Shown here: positions 1 to 6,326 of the stretch, piece by piece
Layout of the letters: each line of letters begins with the position of its first letter
Numbering within the stretch: the first letter of the stretch is position 1
Source: Hyphomicrobiales bacterium
GTDB lineage: Bacteria; Pseudomonadota; Alphaproteobacteria; Rhizobiales; Xanthobacteraceae
NCBI GenBank assembly: GCA_017304505.1
Contig: JAFKKQ010000124.1
Coordinates: 1 to 12,632 of the forward strand
Direction: 5' to 3'
Length of the DNA: 12,632 bases
The notes under the pieces: model-generated
What the model was told of the DNA's origin: nothing
What the model saw: only the letters and a program-made list of their open reading frames with translations
Databases searched by the model: none
Translations under genes and position numbers: made by a program

Positions 1-104
1 CCGATATACATGCCCGGCCGCTTGCGGACCGCGTCGAGGCCCCTGAGGACCTTGATCGAGTCCGAGTCGTAGTCGGACGGGATGTTGAGGGCGGGTTCAG
101 CCAT
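1..104 (-). CDS. gyrB: DNA gyrase subunit B, N-terminal fragment (cut by window edge)
   Basis: Only the first 34 codons lie in the window; the gene continues past position 1. GyrB is the ATPase subunit of gyrase, which introduces negative supercoils ahead of replication forks in the cytoplasm. The translation starts [20 protein letters not shown] and goes on to [14 protein letters not shown], the near-invariant N-terminal GyrB stretch that precedes the GHKL ATP-binding fold. The start is the ATG at 104-102. The only ribosome-binding candidate is a poor TTGAGG about 10 bases upstream. It is the last gene of the minus-strand block dnaA-dnaN-recF-gyrB and is separated from the 92-residue gene by 177 bp containing two back-to-back hairpins, so it may have its own promoter. 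ParE shares this N-terminal pattern, but the neighbourhood of recF and dnaN favours GyrB. Confidence 0.95.
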   Translation of the reverse strand, partial: MAEPALNIPSDYDSDSIKVLRGLDAVRKRPGMYI

Positions 105-215
105 GCGAAATGCCTCAAGGGCTCATCGGGAATGCGTGAGAATTGACGCCGATTTGGCATGAAAACAGGGGTGCCGTACAGCGCAAAGTGGATGCGCCTA
201 ATATGTTGATCCAAA

Positions 216-255
216 GAGGTTTTTTAAAGACCTCCAGGCTCGAAAATTCGCCTGG
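216..255 (-). terminator. Two adjoining hairpins between the 92-residue gene and gyrB, possible weak terminator
   Basis: Read on the minus strand, a 6-bp stem CCAGGC/GCCTGG (250-255 with 234-239) with a 10-base AT-rich loop is followed at once by a second stem, GAGGT/ACCTC (230-234 with 216-220). The second stem has a C-A mismatch and then TTT/AAA pairing, and is followed by CTTT. The two stems share base 234, so they probably exclude each other. The run of T is short, which makes this a weak intrinsic terminator at best. It could equally be a leader element or an operator of gyrB. Confidence 0.35.
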
Positions 256-281
256 ATTCGGAAGCGGGAATGGCGGCCTCG

Positions 282-560
282 TCAGCGCCGATTCGGCATC
301 GGCCCGGCCATCGTGGGCAGGGTGCCGTTTGCGGCCGGCTGCACTGCGGATGTGCCGGCGTCGTCGCGCGTCACGTTATGGCGTGGCAGGTTGAAGGCGT
401 TCAACGGCTGAGCCGTCGCATCGTATTCAGGGATCGGCTGTGCCATCTGGTCGAGCGCCGTGGCCCAGAATTCCACGCGCTCGATCTCGCCGTGCAACCG
501 CTCGACAGCCTGCCGCAACTGGAACGCAGCGGTTCCCCTGGCAGACTCGTTCGTAGGCAT
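282..560 (-). CDS. Uncharacterised 92-residue protein between recF and gyrB
   Basis: I do not recognise this protein. It is 92 residues and starts MPTNESARGTAAFQ. The start is fixed by an excellent AGGAGG 10 bases upstream; the longer reading back to 659 has no such signal and would have to translate a pentamer repeat. Residues about 11-40 look helical and amphipathic (QLRQAVERLHGEIERVEFWA), followed by AQPIPEYDATAQPLNAFNLP and then a low-complexity Ala/Pro/Asn tail. There is no signal peptide, membrane segment or metal motif. It lies 215 bp downstream of recF and 177 bp upstream of gyrB in the same direction, so a link to DNA replication or repair is suggested only by position. The coding call rests on the ribosome-binding site, the plausible composition and the placement. 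Confidence 0.7.
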   Translation of the reverse strand: MPTNESARGTAAFQLRQAVERLHGEIERVEFWATALDQMAQPIPEYDATAQPLNAFNLPRHNVTRDDAGTSAVQPAANGTLPTMAGPMPNRR

Positions 561-570
561 GACGCGCGCT

Positions 571-576
571 CCTCCT
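571..576 (-). promoter_or_regulatory. Strong Shine-Dalgarno (AGGAGG) deciding the start of the 92-residue gene
   Basis: The plus strand reads cctcct here, that is AGGAGG on the minus strand, 10 bases before the ATG at 560. It is the best ribosome-binding site in the replication block; recF, dnaN and gyrB all have weak ones. It fixes the start at 560 rather than the in-frame codon at 659. Confidence 0.8.
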
Positions 577-595
577 AGCCTTCGGTTCCCGCCCT

Positions 596-610
596 TGTCC
601 TGTCCTGTCC
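596..610. repeat. Pentamer tandem repeat TGTCC x3
   Basis: Three exact copies of TGTCC lie in tandem, followed by a partial variant (TGCCC). They sit in the 215-bp gap between recF and the 92-residue gene, 20-35 bases upstream of the latter's ribosome-binding site. On the minus strand the stretch is purine-rich, GGACA repeated. It is short and may be chance. Confidence 0.6.
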
Positions 611-775
611 TGCCCTTGCCGGCCGTGGCCGCTGAGCATCGTTTCGGGCATTCAATCAAGCCTTGGAAGGCGATGGAGGTTCCCGGAACTTCCGGACTTA
701 CACAGTGAGGTTGCGCAACGATGTGTCGGCCGGGGACATGCAGTCGCTTACGCCAGACCGGCGTCGGCCATCCGT

Positions 776-1915
776 CTACGGGCTGCGGGCGATCGTGCCG
801 CCGCCCACGGTAAACATCTCCGCCCGTGAGACGATTTCGGCGAATGCGGCCGGGTCAGCTCCAGTGAGCCAGACCTGGGCGCCGAGCCGATCGAGCGCAT
901 CATAGAGCGCGGCGCGGCGGTTCGGATCCAGATGGGCTACCACCTCGTCCAGCAGCAGCATCGGGGCAAAGCCGGTCATTGCCGTCAGCAGTTCGGCGTG
1001 CGCCAACACCAGCCCGATCAACGACGCCTTCTGCTCGCCGGTCGATGCGTCAGCGGCGGGAATGCCTTTCGGCGCGTAGGTGACATCGAGATCGGTGAGA
1101 TGCGGTCCGTCGAGGGTGCGCCCGGCGGCGGCGTCGCGCGCGCGGTTGTCCTTGAGGACGGCGCGGTAGCGTTCTTCGATGTCGACAGCGGGTTGGTCAG
1201 GCAGCAGTTTCTCCAGCCAGCCATTGAGCGCGATGGCGGGCGAGGGGAAGGCATCGCCCTTGCGGCTCGCGAGCGCGCCCTGCAGGCGGCCAACCGTCTC
1301 GACACGCTGTGCCGCCACCGCGACGGCGAGTTCCGCGGTCTCGTGTTCGACGGCATCGAGCCAATGCGGATCCGGCCGCTGCTCTTCGAGCAACCGGTTG
1401 CGCGCCCGCAGGCTGCGCTCCAGCGCCGAGACTCGGCTGCCGTGCTCGGCGTCGATCGCGAGCACCAGCCGGTCGAGGAAGCGCCGGCGCTCCGAGGCCG
1501 GTCCGGCGAACAATTGGTCCATCGCCGGCGTGAGCCAGATCACGTGCAGATGGTCGGCGAAGGCTGCCGCCGAACCCACAGGCTCGCGATCGATCCGGCA
1601 CACGCGCGTGCGCGATGTGCCCTCCGCGGCGGGTTGTTCGATCCCGGTGCCGAGCGTGGCGAGGCCCAGCATGCCCTCGATCTCGGCGGCCACCGCCCAT
1701 GACCCGTCACCACCGATCCGCGCCACGTCGTCGAGCCTGGCGCGGCGCAAGCCGCGCCCGGGCATCAAGAACGAGATCGCCTCGATCAGATTGGTCTTGC
1801 CGGCGCCGTTGGGTCCGGTGAGCACCACCGGCCCCGGCGTCTCGATCGCGATCTGCGCGGCGCGGTAGCTGCGGAAATTGCTCAGCGTCAGGCGGCGGAC
1901 GAAGGCGGCGGGCAT
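776..1915 (-). CDS. recF: DNA replication/repair protein RecF
   Basis: RecF is an SMC/ABC-like ATPase that acts with RecO and RecR to load RecA at single-strand gaps and stalled forks. The 379-residue length is normal for the family. Visible motifs are the Walker A GPNGAGKT at residues 34-41 after the typical opening VRRLTLSNFRSYRA, the ABC-type signature STGEQKA at about 291-297, and the Walker B MLLLDEVVAHLD at 319-330, where D323 and E324 bind magnesium and activate water. The C-terminal VWLTGAD is the usual D-loop region. The start is the ATG at 1915; no good Shine-Dalgarno precedes it, so expression may depend on transcription and coupling from upstream dnaN. It lies 75 bp after the small membrane-protein gene and is followed by the 92-residue gene. 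Long open frames on the opposite strand here are GC-rich shadows. Confidence 0.97.
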   Translation of the reverse strand: MPAAFVRRLTLSNFRSYRAAQIAIETPGPVVLTGPNGAGKTNLIEAISFLMPGRGLRRARLDDVARIGGDGSWAVAAEIEGMLGLATLGTGIEQPAAEGTSRTRVCRIDREPVGSAAAFADHLHVIWLTPAMDQLFAGPASERRRFLDRLVLAIDAEHGSRVSALERSLRARNRLLEEQRPDPHWLDAVEHETAELAVAVAAQRVETVGRLQGALASRKGDAFPSPAIALNGWLEKLLPDQPAVDIEERYRAVLKDNRARDAAAGRTLDGPHLTDLDVTYAPKGIPAADASTGEQKASLIGLVLAHAELLTAMTGFAPMLLLDEVVAHLDPNRRAALYDALDRLGAQVWLTGADPAAFAEIVSRAEMFTVGGGTIARSP

Positions 1916-1990
1916 GGGAGGGTTAGCTACGCAAAACAGCCGCAGGTCAACCCTCCCCCTTGCAGGAGACGGTGGCGCGCGGAGCGCCGG

Positions 1991-2179
1991 CTAGGGTTTG
2001 AGGAAAAACCAGATCAACGGCGCGCACAGCACGCCGACAACAACGGTCATCAGGATCAACCGCCCGATCCTGTCCTGGCCGCTCAGTTCGGAAAACTCGC
2101 GCTTCGGCGTCTTGTCGAGCCAGCGGCGAAAGCGCGCCAGAGCCGGACCGAGCCCGCTGAAGTCCAGCCAGTTCAGCAT
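1991..2179 (-). CDS. Small single-helix membrane protein between dnaN and recF
   Basis: A 62-residue protein not assigned to a named family. The N-terminal two thirds is soluble and basic (LARFRRWLDKTPKREFSEL), and residues about 41-59 form one hydrophobic segment (LILMTVVVGVLCAPLIWFFL) that ends in KP-stop, giving a tail-anchored layout with the basic N-terminus presumably cytoplasmic. The ATG at 2179 lies only 9 bases after the dnaN stop codon, and the ribosome-binding site is weak, which suggests translational coupling to dnaN. It is in the same direction as and upstream of recF. A clean hydrophobic helix preceded by charged residues, together with tight operon spacing, argues for a real gene. 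No function can be given. Confidence 0.7.
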   Translation of the reverse strand: MLNWLDFSGLGPALARFRRWLDKTPKREFSELSGQDRIGRLILMTVVVGVLCAPLIWFFLKP

Positions 2180-2188
2180 GCTTCAGGT

Positions 2189-3307
2189 TTACACCCGCAT
2201 CGGCATCAGCACATAGAGCGCGCCGCGGGCGTCCTTGTCCTGGATCAGCGTCGGCGAGCCTGGGTCGGCGAGCTTGAGAACGGCGACCTCGCCGTCAAGC
2301 TGGGCCGCAATGTCGAGCAGATAACGCGAGTTGAAACCGATATCGAGAGGATCGGCGCCGTAATCGACCTCGATTTCCTCGGTGGCGCTGCCCGAATCCG
2401 GATTGGTCACCGACAGGACAAGCTTGCCCGAGGACAGCGACAGCTTGACCGCGCGGCCGCGCTCGCTCGACACCGTCGACACGCGATCGACAGCGGCCTC
2501 GAAGTCTTTCTTGTCGACCGTCAGCTCCTTGTCATTGCCGGCCGGGATCACGCGACCGTAATCGGGGAACGTGCCGTCGATCAGCTTCGAGGTCAGCACC
2601 ACATTGCCGATCGAGAAGCGGATCTTGGCCGACGACAATTCGATCTTGACCTCGGCCTCGCTGTCCTCGATGAGCCGCTGCACCTCGATCACGGTCTTGC
2701 GCGGCACGATGACGCCGGGCATGCCCGCTGCGCCCGCCGCCGCCGGCAGATCGGTCTGCGCCAGCCGGTGGCCGTCGGTTGCGACCGCCCGCAGCGTCTG
2801 CGATTTGCCGGTGCCGGCAACATGCAGGTAGATGCCGTTGAGATAGTAGCGCGTCTCCTCGGTGGAGATGGCGAACTGCGTCTTGTCGATCAGGCGCTTG
2901 AGGTCGCCGGCCGTCAACGTGAACGTGTGCGTCATGTCGCTGGCGGCGAGATCGGGGAAGTCGCTCTCGGGCAGCGTTTGCAGCGTGAAACGCGAGCGGC
3001 CCGCACGGATCGCCAGCACGGCGCGATCGCTGGAGGACTCCAGAACCACCTGTGAACCCTCAGGCAGCTTGCGCACGCTCTCATAAAACATACGCGCGGG
3101 GACCGTTGTCGAACCCGCCGGAGAGACTTCGGCCGGGATCGACTCGATCACCTCGAGATCGAGATCGGTGGCTTTGAGGCTGAGCGCCGACTTCTCGGCC
3201 CGGATCAGCACGTTGGCCAAAATCGGAATGGTGTTGCGGCGCTCGACCACACGATGCACGTGGCCCAGGGATTTCAACAGTTCGGCGCGCTCAACGGTGA
3301 CCTTCAT
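2189..3307 (-). CDS. dnaN: DNA polymerase III beta subunit (sliding clamp)
   Basis: DnaN forms the ring-shaped dimer that tethers DNA polymerase III to DNA and serves as a docking platform for many replication and repair proteins. The protein is 372 residues, the normal length for three clamp domains. It opens MKVTVERAELLKSLGHVHRV with the family pattern RRNTIPILANVLI, carries LKRLIDKTQFAISTEETRYYLNGI in the middle domain, and ends in the canonical YVLMPMRV tail. The start is the ATG at 3307; an in-frame GTG extends the frame to 3403, but those 32 residues are not like any beta clamp. dnaA lies 193 bp upstream, with a strong GC hairpin in the gap, and the small membrane-protein gene follows 9 bases after the stop. 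Confidence 0.97.
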   Translation of the reverse strand: MKVTVERAELLKSLGHVHRVVERRNTIPILANVLIRAEKSALSLKATDLDLEVIESIPAEVSPAGSTTVPARMFYESVRKLPEGSQVVLESSSDRAVLAIRAGRSRFTLQTLPESDFPDLAASDMTHTFTLTAGDLKRLIDKTQFAISTEETRYYLNGIYLHVAGTGKSQTLRAVATDGHRLAQTDLPAAAGAAGMPGVIVPRKTVIEVQRLIEDSEAEVKIELSSAKIRFSIGNVVLTSKLIDGTFPDYGRVIPAGNDKELTVDKKDFEAAVDRVSTVSSERGRAVKLSLSSGKLVLSVTNPDSGSATEEIEVDYGADPLDIGFNSRYLLDIAAQLDGEVAVLKLADPGSPTLIQDKDARGALYVLMPMRV

Positions 3308-3447
3308 GGCAGAGACAGCCTCGGTGGGCCCCGAAAGTGGCGTGATTGCGCGGTTTTCGCAAGGCCGGCGCTCGCTCTGCGGGCCGGTATCCCCGCGATT
3401 CACGCCGCCGTTGCGTCATATACGGGCCATCTGCCTGTTATCTGCGT

Positions 3448-3467
3448 CGCGGGGCCCGAGCCCCGCG
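3448..3467 (-). terminator. Strong GC hairpin between dnaA and dnaN
   Basis: A perfect 8-bp inverted repeat CGCGGGGC / GCCCCGCG with a 4-base loop lies 34 bp after the dnaA stop codon and about 140 bp before dnaN. There is no T run on either side, so it is not a classic intrinsic terminator. It may stabilise the dnaA mRNA 3' end, attenuate read-through, or mark a processing site that lets dnaN be expressed separately. Confidence 0.4.
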
Positions 3468-3500
3468 CACAACGATGTCATCGATCACGCAATCCGGCGA

Positions 3501-4931
3501 TCATTCCTGCAACTGGCGCTTCAGCACCTCGATCTCATCGGCCAGCATGGTGTCGTTGCCGACCAGCCCTTCGATCTTGCGCACCGCATGCAGCACCGTG
3601 GTGTGATCGCGGCCACCGAACCGCCGGCCAATCTCGGGCAGCGAACGCAAGGTCAGCGTCTTGGCGAGATACATGGCCACCTGCCGCGGCCGCACGACAT
3701 TGGCGGTGCGGCGAGAGGAGAGCAGGTCGGCGCGGCTGACATTGTACTGCCGCGCCACCACGCGCTGGATATCCTCGATCTTGACGCGCTTGGGCTCCTG
3801 CGGACGGATCAGGTCGCGCACCTCGCGTTCGGCCATCTCCATCGTCACCGGCTGGCCGGTGAGCTTGTTATGGGCGAGCAAGCGGTTGACCGCGCCTTCG
3901 AGATCGCGACCGTTGTGGGTCACCGATTTGGCGATATAGGCCAGCACCGGTGCGGGCACGTCGAAGCCCGGATGATATTGCCGCGCCGCGGCGACGCGGG
4001 TCTTGAGGATCTCGAGACGCAAATCCTCGCCGAGCGGTCCCATCTCGACCACAAGTCCGCCGGCGAGGCGCGAGCGCATCCGGTCGTCGAGGCTTTCGAG
4101 ATCGGTCGGCGGCCGGTCGGCGGCGATCACGACCTGGCGGCCGGCATCGATCAGTGCGTTGAGCGTGTGGCAGAACTCGGCCTGGGTCGACTTGCCTTGC
4201 AGGAATTGCAGATCGTCGATCACCAGCACGTCGATGCCCCGCAGCGCCTCCTTGAAGGCGAGCGCGGTCTGGTTGCGCAGCGCCGAGACGAAGCCGTACA
4301 TGAATTTTTCGGCGGTCAGGTAAAGCACCTTGCGCTCGGCGCCGCGATTGCCGGTCCATGTTACGGACTGCAGCAAGTGGGTCTTGCCGAGGCCGACGCC
4401 GGCGTGGATGTACAGCGGATTGAACATCACCGGCTCGCCGCGATGGGCGACGGCCACCTGCTTGGCGGCTGCGTGCGCGAGCGTGTTGGAGCGGCCGATG
4501 ACGAAGCTGTCGAAGGTCAGCCGCATATCGAGCGGCGAGCCGCCCAGCGCGTCGTGCCCGGTCGAGATCGGTGCATAGACGGCGCGCATGTCGCCGTTGT
4601 CGGTCCGCGCGATCCGCGGATCGCGGCCGGAATCGATCACGTCGGGCTGCTTGACCTTGGGCGGTGCGGTTCTGATGACGGCGCTGCGCACCGTCACGTC
4701 GATCTTCTGGATTTCGTCGTGCTCGCTCTGCCAGCAGGCCAGCACCCGGTCGGTGTAGTGCGATTGAATCCAGCTTTTGAGGAAGCGTGTCGGCACCGAG
4801 AGGCATGCGGCCGCGCCGTCGACGCGCTCAAGATCCATGCGGGCAAACCAGCTTTGGAAGATATCCTCGCCGACTTCGGCTCGAAGCCGCTCTTTAACTC
4901 GCAACCAACGGTCCTGATCGGGGGTCGTCAT
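3501..4931 (-). CDS. dnaA: Chromosomal replication initiator protein DnaA
   Basis: DnaA binds 9-bp DnaA boxes, oligomerises with ATP and opens the origin. The protein is 476 residues. Domain I (about 1-85) has [20 protein letters not shown]; domain II is a short linker (about 86-135). Domain III (about 136-370) carries the Walker A AGVGLGKT at 177-184, the Walker B VLVIDD at 235-240, the sensor I stretch AADRPP at 270-275, and the arginine-finger box DDRMRSRL at 282-289. Domain IV (about 378-476) has the DnaA-box-reading helix-turn-helix, ending in the family signature [16 protein letters not shown] at 439-454. The first Walker A residue is Ala where Gly is common, and the box VII region reads LAGGL where many bacteria have FGWGL; I take these as lineage variants. 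The ATG at 4931 is supported by AAGGAA at 4936-4941. The upstream 1.4-kb gap is the likely control region. Confidence 0.98.
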   Translation of the reverse strand: MTTPDQDRWLRVKERLRAEVGEDIFQSWFARMDLERVDGAAACLSVPTRFLKSWIQSHYTDRVLACWQSEHDEIQKIDVTVRSAVIRTAPPKVKQPDVIDSGRDPRIARTDNGDMRAVYAPISTGHDALGGSPLDMRLTFDSFVIGRSNTLAHAAAKQVAVAHRGEPVMFNPLYIHAGVGLGKTHLLQSVTWTGNRGAERKVLYLTAEKFMYGFVSALRNQTALAFKEALRGIDVLVIDDLQFLQGKSTQAEFCHTLNALIDAGRQVVIAADRPPTDLESLDDRMRSRLAGGLVVEMGPLGEDLRLEILKTRVAAARQYHPGFDVPAPVLAYIAKSVTHNGRDLEGAVNRLLAHNKLTGQPVTMEMAEREVRDLIRPQEPKRVKIEDIQRVVARQYNVSRADLLSSRRTANVVRPRQVAMYLAKTLTLRSLPEIGRRFGGRDHTTVLHAVRKIEGLVGNDTMLADEIEVLKRQLQE

Positions 4932-5506
4932 TGTGTTCCTTGGCGTTCAACAGTTGGTGGCGGAACTCGGTGAAACGGAGGCGGCTTCGCTGCCGCTGAT
5001 GCCGTTACGCGCGGGTCACACACTCAAGGCTTGGATATTCGATAGACGTTTCGGCGGGTGCCGAAGGCAGGCGAGAAACGGCTGGAAATCAGCCGCTGCT
5101 AAGGGGCACCGGTCTGCCGCCTCGTGTAGGGTCTCCTGCCTCGCGCAGGGCCTGTAAAATCGACTTGGTCAAGTTGGCGCCTGTGTTTGGAAAAGATGCC
5201 GATCGATTGGCCATAGCGCCCCCTTCATCCATCGCGACAATGCGCAACGGATGCTTCTTGCTCGCGTTGTTGAAATACAAACCTCTACCTCGGGACGCCC
5301 AATGCCAACGGAGAGCATTTACGAAGTTCAGGCGAAGGCCGGCCGCATCCAACTCTTACATATCTACACATCACTCACAGGGGGCGAACAGTTGTCGATA
5401 GCGGTCCCGCTCTCATCCTCGATCAGTTCGATTGCTCGATGAGTTTGAAAGCGTTCCCCTCGACTGAATTCGTGGACAACCCGAAAGCCAGGAAAAAATA
5501 GCACGC

Positions 5507-5515
5507 TGTGGATGA
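5507..5515 (-). promoter_or_regulatory. DnaA-box-like site TCATCCACA
   Basis: The plus strand reads TGTGGATGA, that is TCATCCACA on the minus strand, one mismatch from TTATCCACA. It lies about 575 bp upstream of dnaA, next to the A-rich run GGAAAAAATA at 5491-5500. Confidence 0.5.
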
Positions 5516-5611
5516 GCCGCAATGGTGGATGGGCGTGCAAACGCAGATGCGCGCTGGGTTCTGGCGGTGCCTGGCGTTGTGGGCTGTGGGCAAATCAAGA
5601 GACAACGTCTT

Positions 5612-5825
5612 GAATCGACGTGAAGATTATCCACCATCAATTTCCGTTGGGCGATGCCTCGCGACGATGATTTTTATCCTTCACCAATGGGACCGGGAAT
5701 CCCGCGATTCCGACTCCTCATTGTTGTATGCGCCGTAAGCCCTTTGTCTGCATGACGATTTTGTGACCGGAAACACAGGGTAGTCCCAATTCGAAATGGC
5801 AGCGAAACGAGTCCAAACGGGAATC
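5612..5825. promoter_or_regulatory. Cluster of six GANTC (CcrM-type) methylation sites
   Basis: GAATC 5612-5616, GAATC 5697-5701, GATTC 5706-5710, GACTC 5712-5716, GAGTC 5809-5813 and GAATC 5821-5825. By base count about one would be expected in 214 bp. Three fall within 20 bp, and the pair at 5697-5710 forms an inverted repeat GAATC-CCGC-GATTC. In alphaproteobacteria CcrM methylates GANTC, and hemimethylation after fork passage changes transcription of cell-cycle genes, dnaA among them in Caulobacter. A role here is inferred from position. Confidence 0.55.
5627..5635 (+). promoter_or_regulatory. DnaA-box-like site TTATCCACC
   Basis: TTATCCACC differs from the TTATCCACA consensus only in the last base. 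It is the best DnaA box in the gap, on the strand opposite to three of the other four near-matches, and 11 bp from a GANTC site at 5612-5616. Confidence 0.55.
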
Positions 5826-5940
5826 GTGGGAATAGGTAAGAATACGGATAGACGATGTTCTCGAACGGCCGTGACAATAATGCAACGCGCATGGTTGTGA
5901 TGTGTGTGCGCAAGTGGCGCGCCGCGATCGCGCGCGACAC

Positions 5941-5973
5941 GACAAACAAAAACAGTTTTCCAGAAAACGAATT
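5941..5973. other. AT-rich patch with GTTTTC/GAAAAC palindrome (possible unwinding element)
   Basis: Only 10 of 33 bases are G or C, unlike the GC-rich surroundings. It contains the inverted repeat GTTTTC-CA-GAAAAC (5955-5968). It lies about 300 bp from the nearest DnaA-box-like site, which is far for a classic unwinding element, so the assignment is tentative. Confidence 0.35.
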
Positions 5974-6093
5974 CGACAACGCCGCGTTCTGTCGAGCCCG
6001 GTGTTCTTGTCGAGCCTGTTGTCGTTTCGCGGCGGATCAGGTTGCGGCGTGCGGCAAAGCGTCAGCGTGGCGTTTGCTTATTTGTCGTTTGTC

Positions 6094-6120
6094 GCCGCCG
6101 CTTTTTTCTTTTGCGGCGGC
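6094..6120. repeat. GC-stem / T-rich-loop inverted repeat
   Basis: GCCGCCGC at 6094-6101 and GCGGCGGC at 6113-6120 form a perfect 8-bp stem around the 11-base loop TTTTTTCTTTT. No T run follows the stem on either strand, so it is not an ordinary intrinsic terminator, although it lies downstream of rpsT and could end that transcript by another route. Confidence 0.5.
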
Positions 6121-6201
6121 ATGATCCCGGGAAAGCCTGCCCGGAGTTGATCCAAGGATCGCGCTTCAAGCGGAACGAGAGGGACAAGACGATAACAGGC
6201 T

Positions 6202-6230
6202 GGCCCGATCCAACGCCGTTGGACTGGGCC
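6202..6230. repeat. 29-bp hyphenated dyad downstream of rpsT
   Basis: GGCCC-ga-TCCAACG-C-CGTTGGA-ct-GGGCC. The inner 7-1-7 palindrome (6209-6223) is perfect and the outer 5-bp arms pair after a two-base interruption. As RNA it makes a long hairpin about 100 bases after the rpsT stop, but no T run follows on the minus strand. It could be an rpsT mRNA 3' stabiliser or a binding site for a dimeric protein. Confidence 0.5.
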
Positions 6231-6326
6231 TCGATAGATGTGCCGATGCGCTTGCGCGGCAGCGCAAAGCACGTCGCTGCGCACGACCGCGCGAGCGGAA
6301 TGTTCGGCCGGTCTATTGTAGTGAGT

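Larger units (their letters stand above)
5360..5830. other. Candidate replication origin / dnaA regulatory region
   Basis: Against TTATCCACA, five near-matches lie within 276 bp: one mismatch at 5507-5515 (minus) and 5627-5635 (plus); two mismatches at 5360-5368 (plus), 5471-5479 (minus) and 5585-5593 (minus). A 6-bp inverted repeat TCAAGA/TCTTGA (5595-5600 and 5608-5613) sits between the last two. Six GANTC sites follow. Location directly upstream of dnaA, within rpsT-dnaA-dnaN-recF-gyrB, fits an origin or an autoregulated dnaA promoter. Against certainty: there is no perfect DnaA box, and in other alphaproteobacteria such as Caulobacter the origin lies near hemE and not beside dnaA. Cumulative GC skew would decide. 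Confidence 0.5.
4932..6326. other. 1.4-kb gap without a convincing gene, between dnaA and rpsT
   Basis: No reading frame here has both a credible start with a ribosome-binding site and protein-like composition; the open frames begin at TTG or have arginine/serine-rich shadow composition. The part next to dnaA (4932-5350) should hold the dnaA promoter and leader, but I see no clear -35/-10 pair. The middle (5360-5830) has DnaA-box-like 9-mers and clustered GANTC sites. At 5941-5973 there is an AT-rich patch. The part next to rpsT (6094-6271) has several strong inverted repeats. I found no TTAA-N7-TTAA CtrA-type site in the gap. Confidence 0.75.

Noticed and set aside
932..1702. 256-codon plus-strand frame over recF
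   Set aside because: Antisense shadow with low-complexity Arg/Gly/Glu content; recF is unambiguous on the other strand.
3308..3403. N-terminal extension of dnaN to a GTG at 3403
   Set aside because: The 32 extra residues are unlike beta clamps; MKVTVERAELL is the family-typical start.
3168..4973. 601-codon open frame on the plus strand across dnaA and the dnaN 5' part
   Set aside because: It is a shadow of dnaA/dnaN in GC-rich DNA: His/Arg/Gly-rich composition, no domain, no ribosome-binding site, and both underlying minus-strand genes are certain.
5089..5352. 87-codon minus-strand frame upstream of dnaA
   Set aside because: It needs a TTG start, lacks a Shine-Dalgarno and shows no recognisable domain; an internal ATG at 5214 would give only about 41 residues.
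5674..5682. TTATCCTTC as a further DnaA box
   Set aside because: Three mismatches to TTATCCACA, including the conserved CAC part.
5674..5979. 101-codon minus-strand frame in the origin-like gap
   Set aside because: TTG start, no ribosome-binding site, and it runs through the GANTC cluster; its composition does not look like a protein.
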